Counted from the first letter of the stretch, positions 42,462 through 52,158 are shown. The stretch: DNA of 64,000 nucleotides from Alphaproteobacteria bacterium (GCA_030433215.1 JAUIMC010000003.1:186001-250000), one strand, 5' to 3'. A program made the numbers and translations. Notes: a model not told the origin generated them from the sequence alone.

Positions 42462-43631
42462 ATGACGGAATTGAGATTAGCGACAGTCGGCCTTGGCCGC
42501 GGCTTCATGCTGACCTTGCCGGCGCTTCAGGCGCATCCCCGGATCCGCCTGTCCGGGGCGTTCGACCTGCGAAGCGAGGCGCGCCAGCGCTTCGCTGCTG
42601 AATTCAATGCAACGGCGTTTGACAGCTTCGAGGCGCTCATCGCCTCCCCGGATATCGATGCGGTCTACATCGCCACGCCGCACGAGCTGCATGCCGACCA
42701 GACCGTCGCGGCGCTTGAGGCCGGGAAACATGTGCTCGTCGAAAAACCCATGGCCACCAGCATCGCCGACTGCCTCAGGATGGAAGCCGCAGCGCAAGCC
42801 GCCGGCAAGGCGCTCGTCGTGGGACCGAGCCACGGCTTCGACGCGCCCGTCAGGCGCGCGGCGGACCTTGTCGGCTCTGGCGAGTTCGGCGCCGTCAGAA
42901 TGATCACCGCGCTGAACTTCACCGACTTCATGTATCGGCCCCGGCGGCCCGAAGAGCTCGAAACAGCGCGCGGCGGCGGCGTCATTTACAGCCAGGCGGC
43001 CCATCAGATCGATGTCATTCGCCGCATCGCGGGCAGTCCCGTCGCCTCGATCCGCGCGATGACGGGAAACTGGGACAGCGACAGGCCCAGCGACGGCGCA
43101 TACGCGGCCTTCATGACCTTCCGGAACGACGCCTGCGCCACGCTGACCTATAGCGGCTACGCGCATTATGACAGCGACGAACTGGTCGACTGGATTTCAG
43201 AACTCGGCTACCCCAAGGATCCCGCGCGCTATGGCGAGGCCAGGCGGCAGCTGGCGCACGCAACTCCCGAAGACGAAACGGCCGCCAAGCTGAGCCGCAC
43301 CTATGGCGCGCAAGCTGACGCGGCGCGCCCCTCGCCCGCGCCCTATCACGAACATTTCGGCTTCATCCTCGTAAGCTGTGAGCGGGCCGACCTGAAACTC
43401 TCTCCCAAAGGCGTCGCCATTTACGGCGATAAGGAAAGGCGCTTTCTCGAGATCGCGCCGCCAAAACTGCCGCGCGCGGAAGTCATCCTTGAATTCGTGA
43501 ACGCCGCGTCGGGCGACAAGCGGCCCATTCACGACGGACGCTGGGGGCTGGAGACCATGGCCTGCTGCGAAGCCTTGCTTGAATCAGAAAGAAGCGACCG
43601 CGAAATCGATCCGATGTCGCTCATAACATGA
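42462..43631 (+). CDS. Gfo/Idh/MocA oxidoreductase (4,5-dihydro-dihydroxyphthalate dehydrogenase-like)
   Basis: A 389-residue NAD(P)-dependent oxidoreductase. The N-terminal Rossmann domain has VGLGRGF (9-15) and IATPHELHADQTVAALEAGK, then VEKPMA (about 93-98, the conserved Lys of the family). The second domain carries GGGVIYSQAAHQIDVIRRIAG, where the His is the expected catalytic base. In the phthalate 4,5-pathway such an enzyme oxidises the cis-dihydrodiol made by the dioxygenase. The gene order oxygenase, dehydrogenase, decarboxylase here supports that role. The upstream region is shared with the divergent oxygenase gene and holds the 22-base palindrome. Confidence 0.82.
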   Translation: MTELRLATVGLGRGFMLTLPALQAHPRIRLSGAFDLRSEARQRFAAEFNATAFDSFEALIASPDIDAVYIATPHELHADQTVAALEAGKHVLVEKPMATSIADCLRMEAAAQAAGKALVVGPSHGFDAPVRRAADLVGSGEFGAVRMITALNFTDFMYRPRRPEELETARGGGVIYSQAAHQIDVIRRIAGSPVASIRAMTGNWDSDRPSDGAYAAFMTFRNDACATLTYSGYAHYDSDELVDWISELGYPKDPARYGEARRQLAHATPEDETAAKLSRTYGAQADAARPSPAPYHEHFGFILVSCERADLKLSPKGVAIYGDKERRFLEIAPPKLPRAEVILEFVNAASGDKRPIHDGRWGLETMACCEALLESERSDREIDPMSLIT

Positions 43632-43651
43632 CTAACGAAGGAAACTCTCTT

Positions 43652-44644
43652 GTGACCAGACTTGATCTTTCATTCGCCTGCTGGGGTTACGACCGGACCG
43701 AAGCGCTTCGCGCCGGCGAGGTGCGCCCTGACGGGATAAACCTCAATTATCAGGTGCTGGATGTCGAAGAGACATTTTTCCGGATGCTGCGCAATCGGGA
43801 ATTCGACGCCGCCGAAATGTCGATGTCGTCCTATTGCGTCACGCTCGGCCGCGAAAATCCGCCTTTCATCGCCATTCCCGTCTTTCCTTCGCGTTTTTTC
43901 CGGCATTCGTGCATCTTCGTATCGGCCAAGAGCGGCATCGAAAAGCCGCAAGACCTCGTCGGCAAGCGGATTGGCGTGCCGGAATACCAGATGACGGCGC
44001 CGGTCTGGATCCGCGGGATCCTTCAGGACGAATATGGCGTCGACCCCGCCTCGGTCACCTATATGACCGGCGGCGAAGAAGAGCCGGGCCGCGAAGAAAA
44101 GCTGAAGCTCAACCTGCCCGAAAAATTCAAAGTGGAGCCCATCGGCCCCACGCAAACGCTGTCGCGGATGCTCGCCGACGGCGAGATCGACGCGCTTCAT
44201 ACGGCGCGAGCGCCGTCGACTTTCTATTCAGAGCCCCACAATGTGCGCCGCCTCTTCCCCGACTTTATGGACGTCGAAAAGGCTTACTTCGAGAGAACCA
44301 ACATCTTCCCCATCATGCATGTGGTCGCCCTGCGCCGCGATGTCTACGAAGGCAACAGATGGATCGCGCAAGCCCTGACCAAGGCCTTCGCGGAAGCCAA
44401 GCGCCGCGCTCAGGAAGAACTTCTTGTCTCGGCTTCTTTGAAAACGATGCTGCCATGGCAGATCGCCGCCATGGAAAACACGGTTGCGTCCATGGGGCAT
44501 GACTGGTGGCCCTATGGGATAGACCGCAACCGGCATGTGATTGAGACCTTCACCCGCTATCATCAGGAGCAGGGATTGTCGCCCCGCCAGTTGACCGCCG
44601 AAGACATGTTCGCGCCCGAAACATTTGAAGAATTCCGCATCTGA
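43652..44644 (+). CDS. 4,5-dihydroxyphthalate decarboxylase-like protein
   Basis: A 330-residue soluble protein. The sequence (LDLSFACWGYDRTEALRAGE, DGINLNYQVLDVEETFFRML, EFDAAEMSMSSYCVTLGREN, IAIPVFPSRFFRHSCIFVSA) is that of the Pht5 family, which has a periplasmic-binding-protein-like fold and removes a carboxyl from 4,5-dihydroxyphthalate to give protocatechuate. No signal peptide is present, in keeping with an enzyme rather than a transporter. I choose a GTG at 43652 with AAGGA ten bases upstream; an ATG at 43628 overlapping the previous stop in ATGA is the alternative. The length then matches the family (about 330). Confidence 0.85.
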   Translation: MTRLDLSFACWGYDRTEALRAGEVRPDGINLNYQVLDVEETFFRMLRNREFDAAEMSMSSYCVTLGRENPPFIAIPVFPSRFFRHSCIFVSAKSGIEKPQDLVGKRIGVPEYQMTAPVWIRGILQDEYGVDPASVTYMTGGEEEPGREEKLKLNLPEKFKVEPIGPTQTLSRMLADGEIDALHTARAPSTFYSEPHNVRRLFPDFMDVEKAYFERTNIFPIMHVVALRRDVYEGNRWIAQALTKAFAEAKRRAQEELLVSASLKTMLPWQIAAMENTVASMGHDWWPYGIDRNRHVIETFTRYHQEQGLSPRQLTAEDMFAPETFEEFRI

Positions 44645-44752
44645 CCGGCGCCGCCAGCGCCACCCCCGCCATTCGATTGGGGATTCAATGCGACCGGATT
44701 GCTGTATAGGGAAAGGAGACAAAATGTAATCAGCCATGAGGAGGGTCAGGCT

Positions 44753-45238
44753 TTGCCGAATGAAAATCCCAAGCTGGATCCGGAATCGAGCGCCGGATAT
44801 CAGGTCCGCCGGTGTCACAGGCGATTTGACCGTATGTTGCATGCGTTTCTCGCCAAGCATGGGCTCAAGGCCGGCTACTGGTATTATTTGCGCATCTTGT
44901 GGATCGAGGACGGGTTAAGCCAGAAAGTCCTGAGCGAACGGACGAATGTCGCGGAAAATACAACGGTCGCCATGATCAACGGCATGATCAAGGACGGACT
45001 CGTTGAACGAAAACGCGACCAGCATGACCGGCGAATGGCGCGCATCCTCCTGACCGACTATGGACGATCGCTTGAGGCCGAGCTCATGCACTACGCCGTA
45101 GAGATCAATCGCAAGGCTTCCAAAGGCGTCAGCAAGTCGGAGTTGCGCACAACCCTTTCGGTGCTTCGCCGCATGTCGGAAAATCTCTCCTCAGCGTTTG
45201 AAGACTATGGAATGCAATCCAGTGACATCACCGACTAG
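44753..45238 (+). CDS. MarR-family transcription regulator
   Basis: A 161-residue winged-helix regulator. The recognition region is YYLRILWIEDGLSQKVLSER then NVAENTTVAMINGMIKDGLV, followed by the wing RKRDQHDRRMARILLTDYGR, the typical MarR signature with D-RR. Flanking helices would form the dimer and the aromatic-ligand pocket. Members commonly repress aromatic-degradation genes until the substrate binds. The most likely start is a TTG at 44753 with GAGGAGG nine bases upstream; no ATG is in frame at a useful place. It lies between the decarboxylase and the ferredoxin gene and may bind the palindrome at 42388-42409. Confidence 0.85.
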   Translation: MPNENPKLDPESSAGYQVRRCHRRFDRMLHAFLAKHGLKAGYWYYLRILWIEDGLSQKVLSERTNVAENTTVAMINGMIKDGLVERKRDQHDRRMARILLTDYGRSLEAELMHYAVEINRKASKGVSKSELRTTLSVLRRMSENLSSAFEDYGMQSSDITD

Positions 45239-45325
45239 AAGCACGCCCCTCCCCGCTTTCCGGTCTCGCCATGACCGCCTTGCTTATCAATTAAAGAACC
45301 GACTTATCCGATAGAAAGGAAACCG

Positions 45326-45643
45326 ATGATCAGTATTAGCGTAACGCGCCGCGACGACGGCCAGAGTTCAATTTCGGTCGAGCCCGGCGGCACGCTGATG
45401 GAGGCCCTGCGGGACAACGGCATCGACGACATCCTCGCGATCTGCGGCGGCTGCTGCGCCTGCGCAACCTGTCATGTCTATATCGAGGACGGCAGGGACG
45501 AGCTGAAGGCGCCGGCGTCGGAAGACGAAAACGATCTCCTCGACACTTCTGAATACAGGCAAGAGCAGTCCCGGCTGTCCTGTCAGATAACCCTAACGCC
45601 AGAAGATGACGGGCTAAAAGTCCGCGTCGCGCCAGAAGACTAA
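45326..45643 (+). CDS. adrenodoxin-type [2Fe-2S] ferredoxin
   Basis: A 105-residue ferredoxin with cluster ligands Cys40, Cys46, Cys49 and Cys86 (C-X5-C-X2-C-X36-C), the spacing of adrenodoxin/terpredoxin-type proteins. It shuttles single electrons from a flavin reductase (candidate: 38832) to an oxygenase (candidate: 40988). AAGGA is seven bases before the ATG. It is 87 bases after the MarR gene and 76 bases before a 3-hydroxyacyl-CoA dehydrogenase, all on the plus strand. It could also serve the ferredoxin-dependent ketoacid oxidoreductase at 48672, though those usually use 4Fe-4S ferredoxins. Confidence 0.92.
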   Translation: MISISVTRRDDGQSSISVEPGGTLMEALRDNGIDDILAICGGCCACATCHVYIEDGRDELKAPASEDENDLLDTSEYRQEQSRLSCQITLTPEDDGLKVRVAPED

Positions 45644-45719
45644 GCGGCGCCAGGACCGCGGCGTCCCCTCGCCTCTCCCTGACTGAAAAGATGACCTTGT
45701 AACCGAAGAAAGTTCGACC

Positions 45720-46568
45720 ATGAAAATCGGAGTTGTCGGCGCCGGCCTGATGGGCGCGGAAATCGCCTTTGTTTTCGCCATCGCCGGTCATGACGTATTG
45801 CTGAATGACCGCGACGAAGCCTCCCTTGAGCGCGCCCTGACGCGCCTGCGCGCGCTTATGGAAAAAGGCGTTGACCGAAACTTTTATGACGCGGCGGACG
45901 TCGAGCCGGCGCTGGGGCGAATTCAGCCGACAACAAGCCTGTCCGATTTCTCCGGATGCGAAATGGTGACGGAAGCGGTCTTTGAATCGCTCGACGTCAA
46001 GGAAAGCGTCCTGAAATCCCTTGAAGCTGTATGCGGCGGCGAGTGCTTGATCGCGACCAATACGTCGACCATCCCCATCTCCACCCTCGCAGGGGTTCTC
46101 TCTCCCGAGCGGCGCGCGCGCTTTATCGGCACGCACTATTTCTCGCCGGTTTCAAGAATGAAGCTCGTCGAAGTCATCCCCGGCTTCGACACCAGCGATG
46201 AAACGGTCGAAGAAACCCTGGCTGTCATGAGCGCCATCGGCAAGGCGCCGATAAAAGTGAAGGATGTAACGGGCTTCGCGGTCAACCGGATGCTTCACGC
46301 CTTCATGATCGAAGCCGTCAAGCTGGTGGAGGAAGGCGTCGCGACGCCGGAGGATCTCGATACGGCCTGCCGCCTTGGCCTCGGGCATCCGATCGGCCCG
46401 TTCGCCCTCATGGACGCGGTCACGTTAAGCCTTTGCGTTCAGGCGCAGGAGATCATGCAGGAATCCTACGGCGAGCGCTTTCGTCCGCCGCCTCTCCTGA
46501 AACAGCGCGTGCGCGCCGGCTATGCCGGCGGCAGAGGCAGGCCGGGCTGGTACAAAGCAAAGCCATAG
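45720..46568 (+). CDS. 3-hydroxyacyl-CoA (3-hydroxybutyryl-CoA) dehydrogenase
   Basis: A 282-residue NAD-dependent enzyme. The Rossmann motif GVVGAGLMGAEIA (4-16) and LLNDRD (about 28-33) bind NAD. ATNTSTIPIS (about 112-121) and the catalytic His in GTHYFSPV (about 141) are family hallmarks, and the C-terminal domain has GFAVNRMLHAF and GLGHPIGPFALMD. It oxidises 3-hydroxyacyl-CoA to 3-ketoacyl-CoA, the third step of beta-oxidation. Together with the hydratase and thiolase on the opposite strand it would make a nearly complete beta-oxidation set. Length is typical for the HBDH type (about 285). Confidence 0.92.
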   Translation: MKIGVVGAGLMGAEIAFVFAIAGHDVLLNDRDEASLERALTRLRALMEKGVDRNFYDAADVEPALGRIQPTTSLSDFSGCEMVTEAVFESLDVKESVLKSLEAVCGGECLIATNTSTIPISTLAGVLSPERRARFIGTHYFSPVSRMKLVEVIPGFDTSDETVEETLAVMSAIGKAPIKVKDVTGFAVNRMLHAFMIEAVKLVEEGVATPEDLDTACRLGLGHPIGPFALMDAVTLSLCVQAQEIMQESYGERFRPPPLLKQRVRAGYAGGRGRPGWYKAKP

Positions 46569-46578
46569 CCGCAAAAGA

Positions 46579-46598
46579 AAAGGGCGCTAGCGCCCTTT
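46579..46598. terminator. bidirectional terminator-like palindrome
   Basis: A 20-base perfect palindrome (AAAGGGCGCT plus its complement), A-rich on its left, between the convergent HBDH and hydratase genes. The hydratase stop codon lies in its centre. Confidence 0.65.
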
Positions 46599-47360
46599 CC
46601 ATTGCGGCGGGCGTTTTTCGATGAAGGCGCGGGGGCCTTCGGCAAAGTCTTCAGTCTTCATGACGCGCTCCTGGGCCTTCAGGCCCAGCGTGAACAGCGC
46701 GTCATCGTCAAGGTCGTAAGCCTGACGCGCCACGCCGAGGCTTTCGCGCACGGCGACCGGCGCATTGGCGCATATTGTCTCCGCCAGCGCCACGGCCCCG
46801 GCGACGGCCTCGCCTTCCGGCGTGAGCTTGTTGATCAGGCCGAGCGCGGCCGCGCGGTCGGCCGACAACCGGTCGCCCGTCGCAATCAGTTCAAACGCAA
46901 GCGCTTTCGGCAGCGCGCGCACAAGGCGATACACCCCGCCGGCCGCCGCGATTAACCCGCGCTTGACCTCGGGCAGCGCGAACACCGAATTCTGCGAGGC
47001 CACGATCATATCGCAGGTCAACGCTATCTCGCAGCCGCCGGCCATCGCATAGCCTTCCACCGCGGCGATCCAGACCTTGCTGCGCGGATGTTTTACAAAG
47101 CCGGCGAACTGGCCATCGGCCGTGTAAAGATCATCCATCCGTCCGGCCGACACCTCCTTCAGGTCGGCCCCGGCGCTGAAGGCGACGCCGCCCTCCCCCG
47201 TCAGCACCGCCGCCCAGATGTCGTCATCGGCTTCGATCTGTTTCACCGCCGCGTCGAGCCGCCGCGCGACCTCGCCATTGACCGAGTTGCGCGCCTCGGG
47301 CCGGCGGATCGTCACCAGCGCCACATGAGGCGCGGCAGTTTCAATTGATAAGGCCGTCAT
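46587..47360 (-). CDS. enoyl-CoA hydratase/isomerase
   Basis: A 257-residue crotonase-fold enzyme. It has RRPEARNSVNGEVARRLDAA, the oxyanion-hole segment FSAGADLKEV (about 63-72) and the second, AVEGYAMAGGCEIALTCDMI, followed by LPEVKRGLIAAAGG. The Glu positions near 107 and 127 expected for water addition should be confirmed by alignment. It adds water to trans-2-enoyl-CoA or acts as an isomerase. ATG at 47360 has GGGGGAAGGG just upstream; it lies 13 bases after the thiolase stop in the same operon. Confidence 0.9.
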   Translation of the reverse strand: MTALSIETAAPHVALVTIRRPEARNSVNGEVARRLDAAVKQIEADDDIWAAVLTGEGGVAFSAGADLKEVSAGRMDDLYTADGQFAGFVKHPRSKVWIAAVEGYAMAGGCEIALTCDMIVASQNSVFALPEVKRGLIAAAGGVYRLVRALPKALAFELIATGDRLSADRAAALGLINKLTPEGEAVAGAVALAETICANAPVAVRESLGVARQAYDLDDDALFTLGLKAQERVMKTEDFAEGPRAFIEKRPPQWKGR

Positions 47361-47373
47361 TGCCCTTCCCCCG

Positions 47374-48582
47374 TCAGTAAATTTCAAACAAGCCGGCCGC
47401 GCCCATGCCGCCGCCGACGCACATGGTCACAACGCCGTATTTCGCGTTGCGGCGGCGCCCTTCCAGCAGGACATGGCCCGTCATCCGCGCGCCGCTCATC
47501 CCATAGGGATGGCCGATGGCGATCGCCCCGCCCGACACATTGAGGCGCTCATCGGGAATGCCGAGCTTGTCGCGGCAATAGAGCACCTGGCTGGCGAAGG
47601 CCTCGTTGAGCTCCCACAGGTCGATGTCATCGACCGTAAGGCCGTGCTTTTCGAGAAGCTTCGGCACGGCGAGAACCGGGCCGATGCCCATCTCGTCGGG
47701 ATCGCATCCCGCAACGGCCATGCCGCGATAGGCGCCGAGCGGCGCCAGCCCGCGCCGTTTCGCTTCGCCGGCGCTCATCAGGACGAGCGCCGCCGCGCCA
47801 TCGGAAAGCTGGCTGCTGTTGCCCGCGGTGACCGACCCGCCGGGCTCGAGTTCCTGTCCGCCCTTAAAGGCCGGCTTCAGGGACGCTATCGAGTCGACCG
47901 TGGTTTCTGGCCGGATGCCCTCATCCTGTTCCAGCGTCACATCGCGCGCGGAAATTTCACCGGTCTCCTTGTCTTTCACCAGCATACGCGACGGCAGGGG
48001 AACGATTTCGTCGGCGTAAACGCCGGCGGCGGTCGCCGCCGCGGCGCGCTGCTGCGATGCCGCGCCGAGTTCGTCCTGGCGCTCGCGGCTGACGCCGTAA
48101 CGGCGCGCCACCATCTCGGCGGTCTCAAGCATGGTCATGTAAAGCTGCGGCAGATGCTCGACGAGCCAGGGATCCTGCCAGCCATCAAGATTCATTTTCT
48201 CGTTTTGGACGAGAGAAATCGACTCAACGCCGCCAGCGACCGCGACATCCATGCCGTCATCCATAATCTGCTTGGCCGCCGTCGCGATCGCCATCAGTCC
48301 GGAAGAGCATTGCCGGTCGAGACTCATGCCCGAAACCGACGTCGGCAGCCCGGCGCGCAACGCCGCTTGCCGCGCAATATTGAAATGCGTCGCCCCCTGC
48401 TGGATCGCGCAGCCCATGATTACGTCGTCGACCTCTTCCGGCGCCGCGCCCGCACGCTTCAAGGCATGCTCGATTGCGTGACCGCCGAGCGTCTGGGGCT
48501 GCGTGTCGTTAAACGCCCCGCGATACGCCTTCCCGATCGCGGTCCGCGCATAGGACACTATTACTGCTTCTTTCTCAGACAT
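47374..48582 (-). CDS. acetyl-CoA acyltransferase (thiolase)
   Basis: A 402-residue thiolase. The nucleophilic Cys is in [10 protein letters not shown] (about residue 91), followed by NEAFA (about 345), [14 protein letters not shown] with the catalytic His, and CVGGGMG with the second Cys near the C-terminus. It cleaves 3-ketoacyl-CoA with CoA to release acetyl-CoA, or acts in the reverse. The GGAGG seven bases before the ATG is strong. It is third in an operon after an acyl-CoA ligase and a fused ketoacid oxidoreductase, and just before the hydratase. An 89-base gap separates it from the oxidoreductase, so it may have its own promoter. Confidence 0.95.
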   Translation of the reverse strand: MSEKEAVIVSYARTAIGKAYRGAFNDTQPQTLGGHAIEHALKRAGAAPEEVDDVIMGCAIQQGATHFNIARQAALRAGLPTSVSGMSLDRQCSSGLMAIATAAKQIMDDGMDVAVAGGVESISLVQNEKMNLDGWQDPWLVEHLPQLYMTMLETAEMVARRYGVSRERQDELGAASQQRAAAATAAGVYADEIVPLPSRMLVKDKETGEISARDVTLEQDEGIRPETTVDSIASLKPAFKGGQELEPGGSVTAGNSSQLSDGAAALVLMSAGEAKRRGLAPLGAYRGMAVAGCDPDEMGIGPVLAVPKLLEKHGLTVDDIDLWELNEAFASQVLYCRDKLGIPDERLNVSGGAIAIGHPYGMSGARMTGHVLLEGRRRNAKYGVVTMCVGGGMGAAGLFEIY

Positions 48583-48671
48583 CGTATTCCTCCAATTTTC
48601 AGATCAAATTTCTTTTCAGGGAGCGGACGCAGCGAAACGCGCGAACCCGCAACCAATTGCGAAGACACGGG

Positions 48672-51600
48672 TCATGCCGCCGGGGCGCTTTCCGTCGCCG
48701 CCTGTTGCACGCCCTCGAAGGTCTCAAGCGCCCCGGGCAGGGCCTCGCGATAGCGCGCCGCAGCTTCATCCTTGACATGGCCGAAGCCGCGAACCTCCTG
48801 CACGAGGCTTGCGAGTTCCACAGCTTGCGCGAGATTGTCCGGACGCAAGGCGGCAACCAGCCTGTCGAGCAGCGCTTCATAATCTTCGATCATGCGCCGC
48901 TCTTCTCGCCGCTCGCGGCTATGGCCGAACGGATCGGCGAAGGTGCCGCGCAGGACGCGCCCCTTTGCGAGCAGGCCGAGCAGCGGCGTCAGCCAGGCGC
49001 CGAAGCGGCGTTTGCGAAGATGGCCCGTGACGCGATCACGGCGCGACAGGAATGGCGGTGCCATATGGTAGGCGAGTTTCACATCGCCTTCGAACGCGTC
49101 GCCGAGCGCTTGGGCGAAAGCGCCGTCGGTGAAAAGCCGGGCGACCTCATACTCATCCTTGTAAGCCATGAGCCGGAACAGGCTCCGGGCGGCGGCGCCG
49201 GCCAGCCTGCCGTCTCCCCCGTTCCGGTTTTCAGCGGCCAGCACAGCCCCGATTTTCGCGGCGAACCGCTCGGCATAGGCGGCGTTCTGATACGCCGTCA
49301 GGAAAGCCGTGCGGCGCGCGATAATCTCGTCGACGGTTTCTTCGCGCTGGTCGCCAAAGCCGCAGGCCTCATAGACAGCCGCGGGGTCGGCAGCCAGACG
49401 GCGCCCCCACGCAAAGGCGGCTTTATTCATCTCCACCGCAACGCCGTTCAAGGTCAGCGCCGTCTCGAACGCGTCCTCGTCAAGATCGAGCCACCCCTTC
49501 TGCCAGCTGAACCCCAGCATCATCAGATTGGCGCCGATCGCATCCCCGAACAGCTTTTCCGCGATGCGCGTGAATGGATGAGACGCGACCATCCCCTCGC
49601 CGGCCTGCTTGCGCAGCCGCCGCGCCAGAAACGCGCCGTCCGGCGTCGCCGCACGGTCTTGCGTAAACTCTCCCGTAATCGCGACATCGTCATTGGCGAT
49701 AACATGCGTGCGTTCCGAATCGATGGCGGCAATGACGTCACGCATATTGGCGACGACCTGGTCGCAGGCGATCACGAGATCGGCCTCGCCCGCAGGCACG
49801 CGAAGCGCCGTAATCGGCTCGTCGGCGATATGAACATGACTGACGACGGCGCCGCCTTTCTGCGCCATGCCGATCTGATCGAGAACCCCCGCGCGCCGCC
49901 CTGAAACATGCGCCGCCATGGCGGCGAGCGCCCCGATGGTGACAATGCCGGCGCCGCCAATGCCGGAAACGATTATTCTTTGATGGCGCGCCGCGCCCTT
50001 CGGCGGGGCCGGCAACGCGGCGGCGTCGAGGGCAAGCGCGGCGCGCAAATCGCGCTTCGGCTTACCCCCCGCAACCGTCACGAAGCTCGGACAAAAGCCG
50101 TTCAGGCAGCTATAGTCCATGTTACAGCTTGACTGATTGACCTTTCGCTTGACGCCGAAGGGCGTGGCTTCCGGTTCGACGGAAAGGCAATTCGATTTGA
50201 TCGAGCAATCCCCGCACCCTTCGCATACAAGCGTGTTGATGAAGACGCGTTCGGGGGGCGTTTCCATCTTGCCGCGCTTGCGCAGGCGCCGTTTTTCGGT
50301 GGCGCACATCTGGTCATAGACGATGACGCTGACGCCGGGCGCCGCTCTCAGATCCCGTTGCAGCGCGTCGAGATCGTCGCGATGAACAATTCTTTCCACT
50401 TTCGCGTGCGCCGCATGGCCGGCCGGATAGCGTTCGGGATCATCCGCGCAAATAACGACCTGACTGACGCCTTCGGCGCGAAGCTGATCGACGATCTGAA
50501 GAACGGAAAGCTCGCCGTCCACGGATTGCCCGCCGGTCATCGCCACGGCGGCGTTGTAGAGCAGCTTGTAGGTGATGTTGACCCTGGCCGCGACGGCCTG
50601 GCGAATGGCCAGGAGGCCGGAATGAAAATACGTGCCGTCGCCCATATTGGCGAAGACATGCTTTTCCTCTGTAAACGGCGCGAGCCCCACCCAGTGGACG
50701 CCTTCCCCGCCCATTTGCGCGAAGGTTCCTGTCTCGGGCCGGTTATAGGCGGCGAGGCCGTGACAGCCGATGCCGGCCATCGCCCGGCTGCCCTCAGGCA
50801 CGGTGGTGGAGCGGTTATGGGGGCAGCCCGAACAGAAGAACGGTTTGCGCAAGACCGGCGGCGTTGCATACTCATCCTGCACGGCGAGCCTGGCGCGCGC
50901 CGCGTCACCGCAGGGCGGCAGCGCCGGATCGCCGGTTAGCGAGGCAAGCGCCGGTCCGAGCGCGCCGGCGATGCGCTCCGGCGTGAGGTCGCCCGTCGCC
51001 GGCGTCAGGACATGTCCCCTGGCGTCCCGCTTGCCCCAGATCGCAGGCGCGTCGTCGCAATTATACAAGAGCGCCTTGGCCTGGTCCTCGATGAGCGCGC
51101 CCTTCTCTTCGACGACAATCAGCGTTCCAAGTCCGCTCGCGAAGTCGCGCATTCCCTCCGGCTCGAGCGGCCAGATCATCGCCGGCTTGTACAAGGCGAC
51201 GCCAAGCTCGGCCAGCTTCGCGTCGTCAAGACCGAGAAGACGCAATCCTTCGCGCAAATCCATCCAGGACTTGCCCGCTGCGACGAGACCGATGTGCGCG
51301 CCCGGTTCTTTAAGAACGATACGGTCTAGGCCGTTCGCGCGGACATAGGCGGCGATCGCCGGCAAACGATAATTAACGTGACGGTCTTCCTGTTCCAGCG
51401 GCGTTTCCGGCCAGCGATTGTACAAGCCGCTCGCCGGCACCGGCGCCGGCGGCAGGACAGGATTGAACGGCAGCTCCGCCCCGGAGACCGTGCGGGTCGA
51501 ATCCGCAACCTCGGTTATGATCTTCAGCGCGGTCCAGCTTCCCGTATGGCGCGACAAGGCGAAACCATGCAGGCCGAATTCCACGATTTCACCCACATCG

Positions 51601-52151
51601 GCAGGGTAGAATAAGGGAACCTGCAAGCCGGCGGCGACATCGTCGGAATTGCAGACGATGGAAGAAGACTTCGCGACGTGATCATCGCCGATGGCGAGGA
51701 CAACGCCGCCCTTTGGCGACGCGCCTTGCTGCACGCCGTGCCGAATTGCATCCGAGGCGCGGTCCAGCCCCGGCCCTTTTCCATACCAGAGCGAGAAGAC
51801 GCCTTCGACGGCGGCGCCAGGCGATCGTTCTATCTGCTGGCTGCCGGCGACCGCCGTCGCCGCGAGCTCTTCATTGACGGCCGGCCTGACGACGATGCCG
51901 CGCTCCCCGACCTGCTTGTCCGCGCGGGCGAAAGCCGTGTCGAGACCGCCAAGGGGCGAGCCGCGATAGCCGGAGACGAAGCCGCCGGTTTTCAACCCCG
52001 CCGCCTCGTCGGCGTCAGCCTGAACAAGCATCAAGCGCACAAGCGCCTGTACGCCGTTGATCAGGATGGCGCCGGAGCGTTCCTCATAGCGGTCGTCAAG
52101 GCCGGCTTTGCGCGAGCGCCCGTTTTCGTCCTTATCCAAAGCAGTCGCCAT
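48672..52151 (-). CDS. fused indolepyruvate:ferredoxin oxidoreductase
   Basis: A 1159-residue fusion of the two subunits (IorA-like, then IorB-like) that oxidises aryl-pyruvates or similar 2-ketoacids to acyl-CoA, passing electrons to ferredoxin. The N-terminal pyrimidine domain is GAILINGVQALVRLML then GYRGSPLGGLD. CSGCPHN and GMGDGTYFHSGL-like segments (MGDGTYFHSGLLAIRQAV) mark the TPP domain. Cys-rich stretches CEGCGDCSIKSNC and CNMDYSCLNGFC follow; these fit iron-sulphur binding. The C-terminal gamma-like domain begins IIVSGIGGAGIVTIGALAA. The ATG at 52151 is seven bases after the ligase stop, though no strong ribosome site is seen. Substrate unknown. Confidence 0.88.
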   Translation of the reverse strand: MATALDKDENGRSRKAGLDDRYEERSGAILINGVQALVRLMLVQADADEAAGLKTGGFVSGYRGSPLGGLDTAFARADKQVGERGIVVRPAVNEELAATAVAGSQQIERSPGAAVEGVFSLWYGKGPGLDRASDAIRHGVQQGASPKGGVVLAIGDDHVAKSSSIVCNSDDVAAGLQVPLFYPADVGEIVEFGLHGFALSRHTGSWTALKIITEVADSTRTVSGAELPFNPVLPPAPVPASGLYNRWPETPLEQEDRHVNYRLPAIAAYVRANGLDRIVLKEPGAHIGLVAAGKSWMDLREGLRLLGLDDAKLAELGVALYKPAMIWPLEPEGMRDFASGLGTLIVVEEKGALIEDQAKALLYNCDDAPAIWGKRDARGHVLTPATGDLTPERIAGALGPALASLTGDPALPPCGDAARARLAVQDEYATPPVLRKPFFCSGCPHNRSTTVPEGSRAMAGIGCHGLAAYNRPETGTFAQMGGEGVHWVGLAPFTEEKHVFANMGDGTYFHSGLLAIRQAVAARVNITYKLLYNAAVAMTGGQSVDGELSVLQIVDQLRAEGVSQVVICADDPERYPAGHAAHAKVERIVHRDDLDALQRDLRAAPGVSVIVYDQMCATEKRRLRKRGKMETPPERVFINTLVCEGCGDCSIKSNCLSVEPEATPFGVKRKVNQSSCNMDYSCLNGFCPSFVTVAGGKPKRDLRAALALDAAALPAPPKGAARHQRIIVSGIGGAGIVTIGALAAMAAHVSGRRAGVLDQIGMAQKGGAVVSHVHIADEPITALRVPAGEADLVIACDQVVANMRDVIAAIDSERTHVIANDDVAITGEFTQDRAATPDGAFLARRLRKQAGEGMVASHPFTRIAEKLFGDAIGANLMMLGFSWQKGWLDLDEDAFETALTLNGVAVEMNKAAFAWGRRLAADPAAVYEACGFGDQREETVDEIIARRTAFLTAYQNAAYAERFAAKIGAVLAAENRNGGDGRLAGAAARSLFRLMAYKDEYEVARLFTDGAFAQALGDAFEGDVKLAYHMAPPFLSRRDRVTGHLRKRRFGAWLTPLLGLLAKGRVLRGTFADPFGHSRERREERRMIEDYEALLDRLVAALRPDNLAQAVELASLVQEVRGFGHVKDEAAARYREALPGALETFEGVQQAATESAPAA

Positions 52152-52158
52152 CGCAGCG

